Shown here piece after piece: positions 38,022 to 45,946 of a stretch of 57,031 bases of DNA; within the stretch, counting starts at the first letter, position 1; each line of letters begins with the position of its first letter. Below the pieces are notes generated by a model. The model was not told where the DNA came from. It was given only the letters and a program-made list of their open reading frames with translations, and did no database searches. This stretch comes from Nitrospirota bacterium (GTDB lineage Bacteria > Nitrospirota > Thermodesulfovibrionia > Thermodesulfovibrionales > JdFR-88): contig JAJYIR010000015.1 in assembly GCA_021789935.1 (NCBI GenBank), forward strand, positions 1 through 57,031, read 5' to 3'. The position numbers and the translations under genes were made by a program.

Positions 38022-38453
38022 TCAGGAAAAAACTTCAACCACCTCTATCTCGAAGATAAGGTCTTTCCCGGCCAGGGGATGGTTGGCATCAAGCACAATG
38101 GAATCTTCCTCAACCTGGGATATCCGAACATCGAGGACCCCTCCGTCGGGCTGCCTCATTTGAAGCATCGCGCCTGTTTCAGGCTCTATGGAAGCGGGGA
38201 AATGCTCTTTTTTCACCTTGAAGACAAGCTCTTCCCTGCGGAGGCCGTATCCATTTTCAGGCTGGATGGAGACCGTCTTTGCCTCTCCTGCGGTCATGCC
38301 GGACACCGCCTCCTCAAAACCACGGATAAGGTTCCCTTTCCCGATCGTGAACTGAAGCGGCTCCCTGCCTTTTGAGGAATCAAAGACGGTCCCGTCATTG
38401 AATTTCCCTGTATAATGCACTTTTACGGTATCGCCGTTTTGGGCCTTTTTCAT
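38022..38453 (-). CDS. FKBP-type peptidyl-prolyl cis-trans isomerase, SlyD-like
   Basis: 143 residues from ATG 38453, preceded by AAGGAG; a longer frame from 38537 would add 28 non-conserved residues. The FKBP core (VKVHYTGKFNDGTVFDSS, and the DANHPLAGKDLIFEIEVVEV ending) surrounds an insert-in-flap chaperone domain (about 70-125), which is the SlyD layout. The metal-binding His/Cys-rich tail of E. coli SlyD is absent. Cytoplasmic folding helper. It converges on the glycosyltransferase gene 16 bases away and is divergent from usp. Confidence 0.9.
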   Translation of the reverse strand: MKKAQNGDTVKVHYTGKFNDGTVFDSSKGREPLQFTIGKGNLIRGFEEAVSGMTAGEAKTVSIQPENGYGLRREELVFKVKKEHFPASIEPETGAMLQMRQPDGGVLDVRISQVEEDSIVLDANHPLAGKDLIFEIEVVEVFS

Positions 38454-38577
38454 CGGACAAAAACTCCTTTGCAAAGATTTCTTAGTGTTTCCGGGACATC
38501 TTTTATAGTCTAACCAAAAACGGCATGGATATTTCAAGGCGAAAAAATCGAAAAATCAAAAAATCAAAAGGCTGGAC

Positions 38578-38607
38578 TTGGAAGTCAAAACGGATTATTT
38601 TTATAGT
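38578..38607 (+). promoter_or_regulatory. Candidate promoter for the universal stress protein gene
   Basis: TTGGAA (38578-38583), 18-base spacer, TATAGT (38602-38607, five of six to consensus), about 40 bases before the ATG. Just upstream (38540-38570) is an A-rich stretch with three ATC triplets spaced about eight bases, which could act as an UP element for either divergent gene. Confidence 0.4.
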
Positions 38608-38647
38608 AACTAAAAATGCGTTCGAAACTTCATCAAGGGAGGCTACG

Positions 38648-39100
38648 ATGGAAGAGATCAAGCGGATGCTGTTGATAAGCCGGATGGAAAGAGACTCTCC
38701 GAAAGTATTTCATTACGGGGTGGCCATGGCCCGCAAGCTGGGGGCCGAGCTCTATGTAATGCACTCGGTCCACAACCCGTTTGGCCTGGAAGGGTGGAAC
38801 ATACCCGTCCCGAACCTCGCGGATGAGTACAAAAAACTCCTTGAGGACACTCACAAAAAGCTGGCCTCGATGATAGCCGGAGAAAAACAGCAAGGGATAA
38901 AAATAACCGAGATCGTCGCAACCGGAGAGCCCACTGGCGAGATACTCAAGGCCGTAAAAGAACACCGGATAGACATTTTGATAATGGCGGCCCATTCCGA
39001 AGGTAAACTCGAACACATGCTTTTCGGCCGGAACCAGGATGAAGTCATCCGCAGACTCCCCTGCTCTGTCCTGCTTGTAAAAAGCGATTCCGGCACCTGA
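38648..39100 (+). CDS. Universal stress protein (UspA family)
   Basis: 150 residues from ATG 38648, which follows AAGGGAGG; an upstream in-frame ATG at 38525 would run through the promoter region. Single Usp domain: an N-terminal strand RMLLISRMERDS, EIVATGEPTGEILKAVKEH, and the ATP-loop-like block MAAHSEGKLEHMLFGRNQDEVIRRLPCSVLLV. The usual GxxGxxxxxxxxG(S/T) motif is altered (SEGKLEHMLFGRNQDEV), so nucleotide binding is uncertain. Function in stress is inferred from the family only. Confidence 0.88.
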   Translation: MEEIKRMLLISRMERDSPKVFHYGVAMARKLGAELYVMHSVHNPFGLEGWNIPVPNLADEYKKLLEDTHKKLASMIAGEKQQGIKITEIVATGEPTGEILKAVKEHRIDILIMAAHSEGKLEHMLFGRNQDEVIRRLPCSVLLVKSDSGT

Positions 39101-39128
39101 AAAACAACTTTTAGAGAACAGGCCCCGG

Positions 39129-39169
39129 CCGGTTTTTTAATAAATGCACCCCGTCAAATGAAAAACCGG
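39129..39169. repeat. Inverted repeat between convergent usp and peptidase genes
   Basis: CCGGTTTTT (39129-39137) and AAAAACCGG (39161-39169) form a nine-pair stem with a 23-base loop, ending exactly at the stop codon of the M1-ChaN gene. Each strand has a T run in one arm only, so it is not a textbook terminator, although its position suggests a role in ending one or both transcripts. Confidence 0.35.
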
Positions 39170-42100
39170 TCAAAGGGTCACTTTTACCGTTATCGTCTCG
39201 CTCCCGAACAAAAACCTCTTCCTTATCACCTTTACGGTGACGGTCTGCCCCGGCAGCTTGTCAAAAAGGGCGATTCTCGCGTCGGCCACCGATTCCACTT
39301 TATAGTCATCTATGGAAACGATCCTGTCGCCCTTGGCCAACCCGGCCTCGTGGGCCGGGCTGCCCGGCGTGAAGCCGGCTATCTCCGCCGTCTTGCCCTT
39401 CTTTTCAAGAAGGACGCCCAGCTTGCCCGAGGCCGGTGGGGCCTGGGGCTCCGGGAACAGGACGTAATCGGCGATGTCCGGGTCGAAGGAGTAAGTGCCG
39501 TTTATCAGCGTGACGTATTTCTTCCCCGAGCGCCTGGCAAACCTGTCCGGGATGCCATAGCCGTTCATTATGTGCCCCGCTCCGGCGAGCACGACCATCT
39601 GGTAGCCGGGCTTCCCCTTCAGAAAATCCGCCACCGAGCGCGCCATGGACTCATCCCACAGGATCTGCGCCTGGTAAAAATTGTCAAAATTAATGCCCTG
39701 AGGATGAACCGCATAGATCTCCCTCAGTTCCTTCCTGTATTTGGCGTTGGACATGTCCATGGTGGCGGGTATTTCCTTGAGCTCTTCCGGGGAAAGCGCG
39801 TCCAGCCCGCCCTTGGCCACCTTGTCCGTGATCTCTTTCTGTATATTGAGGGCAACCACCGGGATGTCTTTTGCCCTTGCGTACTCCAGTATCTGCCTGT
39901 AGTAGTTATAATCGAAGCCCCATCGCGTGAAGTACTGCGTTTTCTTCAAAAATTCCCTTTCGTCTATCTTCTTTGCGATGAAATCGTCTATGGCCTTCTG
40001 ATATGGTATCTGGAACATCTCCATGCCTATGGCGAACTTTTTCCCCATCCCGTGAAGGGCCATTATAACGTCCAGCTCAACCTCATGGTCCTCATAGTTG
40101 GCATGACGCTCTCCCACAAAGATGACGGGCTCGGAGCTGGCGGTCTTAATGACATTGTCCAGCCGGAGCGTACTGGAGGTCTGTATCGCCGGGACGGGGC
40201 TTGATAATTTGAATATCATCCCGTCCTTGCCTGCGGCCGTTTTCTTCTCAACGTTCCTTCCGTCTTCGAACATCAAGGTCTGGTACTGGCCGTAATGGGA
40301 AATTTTGTAGGCATCCTGGTCCACCTCCGATTTTGAATCCGCCTGGGCCATGGCAACAACATTTTCAGGGTTAAGAGGGTTTTCCCTCACGGTGAATACA
40401 AGGCCCTTCGCCGGGCTTTCCATCCGGCCAAAAAGCCTCTTCACAACCGGGCTGTCAAAACCAAGGACCAGGAAAGAAGAGTCTTCCATCCCGCTTTCTT
40501 TCAGGTCCTTTTCCTCCTTGACGGTAAAGCCCTCCCCGGCGAAGGCATCGATAAGCGAGGAGTATTTATCCTTGTCCTGCGCACTGTACACCAGAATGCG
40601 CTTCTGACTGCCAAGAAGCCTTGCTATGGATGGGGCAAACTCATCGGGCATGAGACGGCGCATGACATCGTAGTTTCCATCTATGACAAGGCTTGAGGGC
40701 CTTCCCTCCCCCGTTTTTTTATCTGAGAGCACCCTGAACGTATGGAGGGGCTTGTTCACCTGGAGGTCTTCGGTCTTCTCTTTTGTGCCCATTACGGCCG
40801 TCACCGGCAGTGTCAGCCTGTAAGGCAAGCCCTCCTGTGCGAGTTCGAAGGAGACCTGGGGCACGCCGTTTAAGACTGGCGCCTCCTGGTTTCCTACCAT
40901 AAAGGCAGGGACTCCTTTGCGGTCCAGCCACTGGCTGAAAAACCAGCCCAGATTCTTTCCGTACTGGTGCTCAAATACCGCCTCTATATCTCCCCAGGTG
41001 GCCCTTTTCCATTTGTACTGCGCTATCATGGCCTTCAGGGATTTGTAAAAGACCTCTCTGCCCACGATACCCTTGAGCATGTGAAAGAGCATCATGCCCT
41101 TGCCATAGCCTATGGCCTCGGAAGCCGGACTGGTCCTCTCATAGAACTTCCTGAGAGGAAAATCATTCTTGGGGTTTACGTAGCTTTGGTAGCCGGCCAG
41201 CATCCTCTTTCTGTATTCGAGGCCCTTGCCCCGCATCTTGGCGAAGCGGTAGTCCGTCATCCAACTGTTCAGCGCCTCAAGCCAGTTGCCCTTGCTGAAG
41301 TCGGCATAGACATAATTGCCCCACCATTGATGCCCTATCTCGTGCCCGAGGGACGTTTTGACAATGAACGGCAGGCGGAGCACCTCCCCCCCAATCAGGG
41401 TGAAGGTAGGCATGGACAGACCCGTCTGAAGCAGGTTTTCGACCACGGAAAACCTCCTGTACGGGTAAGGGGCCAGGAGCTTGTCAAACATCACCAGGTA
41501 CTTCTTCGTATAAGCGATATACTTCTTTGCCAGGCCCTGGTCCTTTGGGAAAAAATAGGTGTAGATATCCACCTTGCCCACCGAATCTTTTGTCACGACA
41601 TAAGGGCCGGCCACAAAGTCCACTCCCCCAAGCGGATGCGGAAAGCTGAACTTGTATTGTTTGCCGCCGGGCGTATTTACAGAGGCAATGTCATCGGCCT
41701 CGGATATCGCGGAAAAATCCGGCGGCACAACGGCGCTGAGGTCATAGAAGGCCAGGCCGTCAACCGAAGGGTACCAGTTTCCGGTAAGCGATATGCCCTT
41801 TTCGCTGATAACGCTGCCGGACACCACTGCGGGAGTTTTTTCCGGGTCCGATTCATACCGGCCGCCTGAGACCATTTCATATCTTATCTCCAGAAGGCCC
41901 TTATCCTTGATCTCTATCCAGCCATTTGACGGTTTTTCATCCAGGGGATTCCCGTTTAAGGACATGGAAAGGACCTTGAGGCCCCCAATCGAGACCCTGG
42001 CCGGACCGGCCAGGTCTATCTTAGCGTATCCGTTCAGGAGGTTTTTCTTCAGGTCAAAGGAAACCGCAAGACTGTACTTTGGATATGTCTTTTCCTCTGT

Positions 42101-42196
42101 CCCCTGGGCCATTGCCTTTTGCCCTGCAAACCCGGCCATTCCGAAAAATGAAACCATAACCATGATGAAAATAGCGGCTGAAGATCTTCTGCCCAT
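39170..42196 (-). CDS. Exported M1-family peptidase fused to ChaN-like and PDZ domains
   Basis: 1008 residues with a signal peptide (hydrophobic 8-24, cleavage near AMA-Q). M1 metallopeptidase region about 40-430: zinc motif HEIGHQWW (285-292) with third ligand Glu308 in NWLEALNSW, and a following GYGKGMMLFHML helix. The GAMEN-type exopeptidase motif is not obvious. A linker domain (about 530-660) leads to a ChaN/TraB-like domain (about 685-905) with GERH (695-698) and AGAGHIMNGYGIP (871-883), as in ChaN haem-associated lipoproteins. A PDZ domain (about 925-1000; GSPAHEAGLAKGDRIVSID) ends it. No lipobox. Probably periplasmic; substrate unknown. GGAG lies upstream of the ATG. Confidence 0.88.
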   Translation of the reverse strand: MGRRSSAAIFIMVMVSFFGMAGFAGQKAMAQGTEEKTYPKYSLAVSFDLKKNLLNGYAKIDLAGPARVSIGGLKVLSMSLNGNPLDEKPSNGWIEIKDKGLLEIRYEMVSGGRYESDPEKTPAVVSGSVISEKGISLTGNWYPSVDGLAFYDLSAVVPPDFSAISEADDIASVNTPGGKQYKFSFPHPLGGVDFVAGPYVVTKDSVGKVDIYTYFFPKDQGLAKKYIAYTKKYLVMFDKLLAPYPYRRFSVVENLLQTGLSMPTFTLIGGEVLRLPFIVKTSLGHEIGHQWWGNYVYADFSKGNWLEALNSWMTDYRFAKMRGKGLEYRKRMLAGYQSYVNPKNDFPLRKFYERTSPASEAIGYGKGMMLFHMLKGIVGREVFYKSLKAMIAQYKWKRATWGDIEAVFEHQYGKNLGWFFSQWLDRKGVPAFMVGNQEAPVLNGVPQVSFELAQEGLPYRLTLPVTAVMGTKEKTEDLQVNKPLHTFRVLSDKKTGEGRPSSLVIDGNYDVMRRLMPDEFAPSIARLLGSQKRILVYSAQDKDKYSSLIDAFAGEGFTVKEEKDLKESGMEDSSFLVLGFDSPVVKRLFGRMESPAKGLVFTVRENPLNPENVVAMAQADSKSEVDQDAYKISHYGQYQTLMFEDGRNVEKKTAAGKDGMIFKLSSPVPAIQTSSTLRLDNVIKTASSEPVIFVGERHANYEDHEVELDVIMALHGMGKKFAIGMEMFQIPYQKAIDDFIAKKIDEREFLKKTQYFTRWGFDYNYYRQILEYARAKDIPVVALNIQKEITDKVAKGGLDALSPEELKEIPATMDMSNAKYRKELREIYAVHPQGINFDNFYQAQILWDESMARSVADFLKGKPGYQMVVLAGAGHIMNGYGIPDRFARRSGKKYVTLINGTYSFDPDIADYVLFPEPQAPPASGKLGVLLEKKGKTAEIAGFTPGSPAHEAGLAKGDRIVSIDDYKVESVADARIALFDKLPGQTVTVKVIRKRFLFGSETITVKVTL

Positions 42197-42239
42197 GGGA
42201 AATTCAGCTCCTTCAAATTGTAATTTTATAGATTATATC

Positions 42240-42333
42240 TCTTTTTAATTTTACAGGGTGCTGAAAAACTGTTTCCAAGCCCCTTGGCCGTCATCCCCGA
42301 AACGGCGCCCCCGGAAACTCAAGGGGGTTTTTT
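42240..42333 (+). other. Hairpin cluster with an orphan rho-independent terminator
   Basis: On the plus strand CCAAG-CCC-CTTGG (42275-42287) is followed by CCCCC-ggaaactcaa-GGGGG (42308-42327) and TTTTTT (42328-42333), a proper terminator shape. No plus-strand gene precedes it: both flanking genes are on the minus strand. It may end a small plus-strand RNA, or be a remnant of a dispersed repeat, since GTCATCCCCGAA in the middle looks like common GTCATTCCCG-type intergenic repeats. A further hairpin AGGTTTT-ATA-AAAACCT lies at 42353-42369. Confidence 0.4.
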
Positions 42334-42399
42334 GGGCAGGAAGGCGGGGGCCAGGTTTTATAAAAACCTTTAATGGCAGCGGCCGGAAAAACTAAAAGT

Positions 42400-43737
42400 C
42401 TATTTGTGAAGTATGAAGTAGAAATTGTTTCCATACTGAGTGGCCTCATAGCCGGACACTCCGCCGTGCAGCTCTATGATATTTTTTATAAAAGCGAGGC
42501 CGTGCCCGGTGCCAGGCCTGCTTTTGACGTTTGCCCCACGGTAACCGTCTTCATATATCTTGTCTCTGTCCTCCGGTTTTATATGGGGGCCGGTGCTGAA
42601 AACATTGTACTTTATGCCGTCCATCCCGGGCCCGAAATAGTCTCTTATGATCTGCCTGCCATAGGAAATGTATTTCTTTTTCTGGCCGGAGTTGTCCGTC
42701 ACCTCTTCGGTGTACTTGACAGCATTTGAAAAAAAGTTCGCATATACCTGGGCCATGAGCCCAACATCCGCAACAGTTATAATGTCCCCTTCCGGAATGC
42801 CGCTGAAGCGGTCGTCCACGGTTATCCCCATGTCCCTGAACTGGGAAGCGTATCTTTCAAGCTGGGGCTGAACCACGTCCTCTTTCATCCGGCATGGCTT
42901 TGTGCGGAGGGTAAGCCTCCCCTTGTCGAAATGGCTCCTTCTGAGCAGGGTCTCAAGGAAAAGGCTCATGTTCGTATAATGCTTCTCCATGTTCCCGAGT
43001 TCAGCCGTGAGGTAGTGGTTTATTTCGGACATTTCCTGGAGCATGGCGGCAAGGTCCTCATCTTTTCCCTTTCCCGAGTGTTCGACCAGCATCTTCTCGA
43101 TGTCCAGGTTTTTTGAGATCAGCCCCTTCAGGTTTCTCAAATATAGTTTGTAAACCATATTGGGGACTATGATGTTGTGCTCTATGTCGCTTACCAGCGA
43201 GCGGATGAATTTCAGGTGCTCGATATTTTTCTCAACTATGAAACGGTTATGAATGTTAAAACCGATGCGGTTCGCGAATTTCTCAAAAAAAAGCTCTTTG
43301 TGAGCGTCCATCCCGGAGGCGGGATAGATTTCAAGAAGACCAAGCACGTTGTCCCTTGCCTGGAACGGAAGCTGATCCAAAAGTATCTTTTTCCCCTTGA
43401 TACCCAGCACAAGGCTGCCGCTGTAATAGGCATGCCCATCCTGGGGCGGGGCAAAGGGAGGGCGCATGCCGGGTTTTTCCACCATGGTTGAGGCGGCCAT
43501 CGGGAAATCCCCGACAGACGGGTCTATTACATAAAGCCTGGCATCAAGACCGAAAAAGCTCTTCGGGATCGCGACGCAGAGGTTGTAAAAATCCTCAAAA
43601 TAATCAAATTCCTGGGCAAGATCGAAAAAAGTCTTGAAGGCGGTGCTTTCCGTATAGGTGAAGTTATAGGTCTCGTAATCGGCTTTTTTAGCCTCAATCC
43701 TCTCAAGGATATGCTCTAACGAGGTCATTTGTAACAT
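42400..43737 (-). CDS. Cytoplasmic sensor histidine kinase with divergent phospho-acceptor box
   Basis: 445 residues with no signal peptide or membrane helix. The N-terminal half (about 30-190) has a GAF-like alternation but no motif I can name. A helical pair follows, with EHNIIVPNM near residue 197, probably the divergent H-box (His before Asn and a downstream Pro). The C-terminal ATPase domain has NFFSNAVKYTEE (N box), a weak G1 region, and GTGHGLAFIKNIIELHGG (G2). No response regulator is adjacent, so the partner is unknown. ATG 43737 is preceded by an AT-rich, weak ribosome site. Confidence 0.78.
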   Translation of the reverse strand: MLQMTSLEHILERIEAKKADYETYNFTYTESTAFKTFFDLAQEFDYFEDFYNLCVAIPKSFFGLDARLYVIDPSVGDFPMAASTMVEKPGMRPPFAPPQDGHAYYSGSLVLGIKGKKILLDQLPFQARDNVLGLLEIYPASGMDAHKELFFEKFANRIGFNIHNRFIVEKNIEHLKFIRSLVSDIEHNIIVPNMVYKLYLRNLKGLISKNLDIEKMLVEHSGKGKDEDLAAMLQEMSEINHYLTAELGNMEKHYTNMSLFLETLLRRSHFDKGRLTLRTKPCRMKEDVVQPQLERYASQFRDMGITVDDRFSGIPEGDIITVADVGLMAQVYANFFSNAVKYTEEVTDNSGQKKKYISYGRQIIRDYFGPGMDGIKYNVFSTGPHIKPEDRDKIYEDGYRGANVKSRPGTGHGLAFIKNIIELHGGVSGYEATQYGNNFYFILHK

Positions 43738-43818
43738 AATATACTATCCTTATTAAAAAAATATTACCAGAATATTAAGGGCATTAGCAGTTTTTTATTC
43801 ATAAATGCGCCGCCCCCC

Positions 43819-45027
43819 TCATCTTCCCGTTCGCCGTTTTCCGGCCGGCCCGGCTGCCCGGATTCTGCGCAGTTCCCCGGTCCCGGTTACCAGGTATACG
43901 TCCCCCCTCCACCCAACCTTCCTGCCGGCAAAACTGAAAAGCCATATGGCAAAAGACAGCAGGTCCTTCACGGGCAGAAGAAAAAGCCACAGTGACCAGC
44001 CTGCCCGGCCGATGAATCTCCTGTTTACGGCAATCCCGCCCAGGACCCTCAAAAAAAACGCAAGGGCAAGGGCCGAAAAGGCCAGCGCTCCCGGCCAGAA
44101 AAAAGAAAGGAACAAACAGTAAGCAAAAAAATGGGTTATCCCGTACCCAACATAGCCCTTTGGTCTTGAAACCCTGTATGTCCTTGCCCATCTCAGCTGA
44201 TGGCGAATGTAGTCCCAAAACCGCATGGGGCCTTCCATATCTTCCATAACGTAGCGTGAAAGGACCACTTTATATCCCTTTGCCGACAGCCTGTGTCCCA
44301 CCTGGTAATCATCGGCCAGGTAGTCCGCTATGGCCCTGAACCCGCCCGTCTCCTGGAACCGTTCTCTTGAAAAAAGCATGGAGGCGCCAAGACCAAAATT
44401 GATGCCGCGCTCAACCACCCTTGCAACAAACACGGACGGGATAAAATCCAGGGCTATGCTGAGGGACTCGAAAGCGGCGCCCGCGGAAACAGGTTTCGAT
44501 ATCCTGTAGAGGGATGTTACGAGGCCTGTGTTTTCATTTTCAATGTATTCGGAGACGATGGTTTTAAGATAGCCGCCATCCACCTTCATGTCACTGTCGC
44601 TTATCGCCAATAAATCATGCCTTGCGCTTTGTGAAAGCCGGTAAAGATTGGAGACCTTCCCGTTTGCCCCCAAATCCTCATATCCGGCCACCACGCGCAC
44701 CTTCTCCGGGAACATACGCTCTATTTCCCGGGCAATGCCGTACGCACCGTCCTCCTCGCTCCTTAATCCAAGCAGGACTTCGTAGCCCGGATAATCCTGG
44801 CGGCAGAAACTGGCCAGGTTTTCCTTAAGACCGTAGTCAGCGCCCCGGAGGGGTTTTAAAATGGAGACGGGTGGGAGGCCCTGCCCAAGGGATGAGGGGG
44901 ATGATAACGCGGGCTTGTGATTTGTCCCGGCCCGGATAACGCAAAAAAGAGAAAAAAGGGTGTAAAACCCGCCGCCCGCGGCAAGAACAAAAAGCACGCT
45001 ATGAAATGCCATCTGAACCATGTGCAT
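43819..45027 (-). CDS. hpnI: Hopanoid-associated glycosyltransferase HpnI (GT2, ceramide glucosyltransferase-like)
   Basis: 402 residues. An N-terminal membrane helix, a GT2 catalytic domain (VSILKPLRGADYGLKENLASF; metal-binding ISDSDMKVD; a (Q/R)xxRW-type motif HQLRWART), and two to three C-terminal helices. The layout is that of ceramide glucosyltransferases and of HpnI, which adds an N-acetylglucosamine to bacteriohopanetetrol. Its place beside hpnG and hpnH supports this. It is divergent from hpnG across a 163-base gap and lies away from the main hpn operon, which runs on the same strand. The Arg/Gly-rich C-terminus is ordinary. Confidence 0.85.
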   Translation of the reverse strand: MHMVQMAFHSVLFVLAAGGGFYTLFSLFCVIRAGTNHKPALSSPSSLGQGLPPVSILKPLRGADYGLKENLASFCRQDYPGYEVLLGLRSEEDGAYGIAREIERMFPEKVRVVAGYEDLGANGKVSNLYRLSQSARHDLLAISDSDMKVDGGYLKTIVSEYIENENTGLVTSLYRISKPVSAGAAFESLSIALDFIPSVFVARVVERGINFGLGASMLFSRERFQETGGFRAIADYLADDYQVGHRLSAKGYKVVLSRYVMEDMEGPMRFWDYIRHQLRWARTYRVSRPKGYVGYGITHFFAYCLFLSFFWPGALAFSALALAFFLRVLGGIAVNRRFIGRAGWSLWLFLLPVKDLLSFAIWLFSFAGRKVGWRGDVYLVTGTGELRRIRAAGPAGKRRTGR

Positions 45028-45190
45028 GTTCTACATTACTTTATTTAGGGTCCGGCCGGTAGCAAAAAATAACGGGAAGAATTGCGATAGGAAAAGTAAA
45101 AAAAGCGGCAAACGGGAAGGGGGCAGGGATAACAGCGAACGCCGCTATCACTTGCCGGCTGCTATTATATGTTATGAAAGGCATCCAACT

Positions 45191-45946
45191 TTGAAAGTTC
45201 TTATCCTGGCCGCGCTGAAGCAGGAGATCAAATATTTATTGAAGGACCTTTCCGCCCGCAAAAGCGGGAAAGGGACCTGGATGGCCAGGCATGGGAAAAC
45301 GGAAGCCGCCATCGTTCTGACCGGCATGGGGGTGGAAAACGCGGCAGTCCGCGCCAAAAGCGCCCTCATGGCGCACAAGCCCTCGCTCGTCATATCGGCG
45401 GGCTTTGCCGGGGCGCTTTACGAGGGGGCGGAATACGGGGAGCTCGTCTGCCCGGCAAAGGCATTTCTTCATCCCGGGGCACCTTTCCACTCAGGCCCAG
45501 GCGGCTCCGCGCCAGCCGCGCTTGAGCTGGCCGGGCCGCGCTATGAGGACTTTTTTGGCACAGTATCAAAAAAAGCGGGAGCAAGACGCGGCTCAATCGT
45601 CACCCTTTCAGTTTGGGTTGAAAAACCCGCGGTAAGAAGTTTTCTGCCCGCAGGCCTTTCATTTCCGCTTTGCGATATGGAGACATTCAAAATAGCCGAG
45701 ACCGTCATGAAGACAGATGCGGAATTTTTTGCCTTGCGCTCGATAACGGACAAGTCCGATGAGGAGATAGGCATTTCACCCATGGAGATGGCCGGAGCCG
45801 GCGGGCAGATAAGCACCAGCCTGGCGGTGTGGCGTTTTGTTTCCAATCCGGGCCTCATACCCCGGGCCTTAAGGTTTTGGCGCAGCTCGGATAAGGCGGC
45901 CCGTGCGCTGTCTTCAGCCCTTAAAGGATTTATTCTGTCCTTGTGA
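45191..45946 (+). CDS. hpnG: Hopanoid-associated phosphorylase HpnG
   Basis: Nucleoside-phosphorylase-fold enzyme expected to remove adenine from adenosylhopane, giving ribosylhopane. I start it at TTG 45191 (251 residues, LKVLILAALKQEI), since the strand-loop start of the fold begins there and GAAAGG lies upstream; a frame open from 45020 adds 57 basic, non-conserved residues. A six-codon frame (ATG 45174) ends in TGA overlapping this TTG, which may couple translation. Seen: VISAGFAGALYEGAEYGE, and CDMETFKIAETVMK. Its last 33 bases overlap, tail to tail, the CruF-like gene. Confidence 0.85.
   Translation: MKVLILAALKQEIKYLLKDLSARKSGKGTWMARHGKTEAAIVLTGMGVENAAVRAKSALMAHKPSLVISAGFAGALYEGAEYGELVCPAKAFLHPGAPFHSGPGGSAPAALELAGPRYEDFFGTVSKKAGARRGSIVTLSVWVEKPAVRSFLPAGLSFPLCDMETFKIAETVMKTDAEFFALRSITDKSDEEIGISPMEMAGAGGQISTSLAVWRFVSNPGLIPRALRFWRSSDKAARALSSALKGFILSL

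Noticed and set aside
39158-40204. A 348-residue plus-strand open frame opposite the ChaN and PDZ part
   Set aside because: Shadow of the M1-ChaN-PDZ gene caused by high GC in the third codon position; no ribosome site and no domain.
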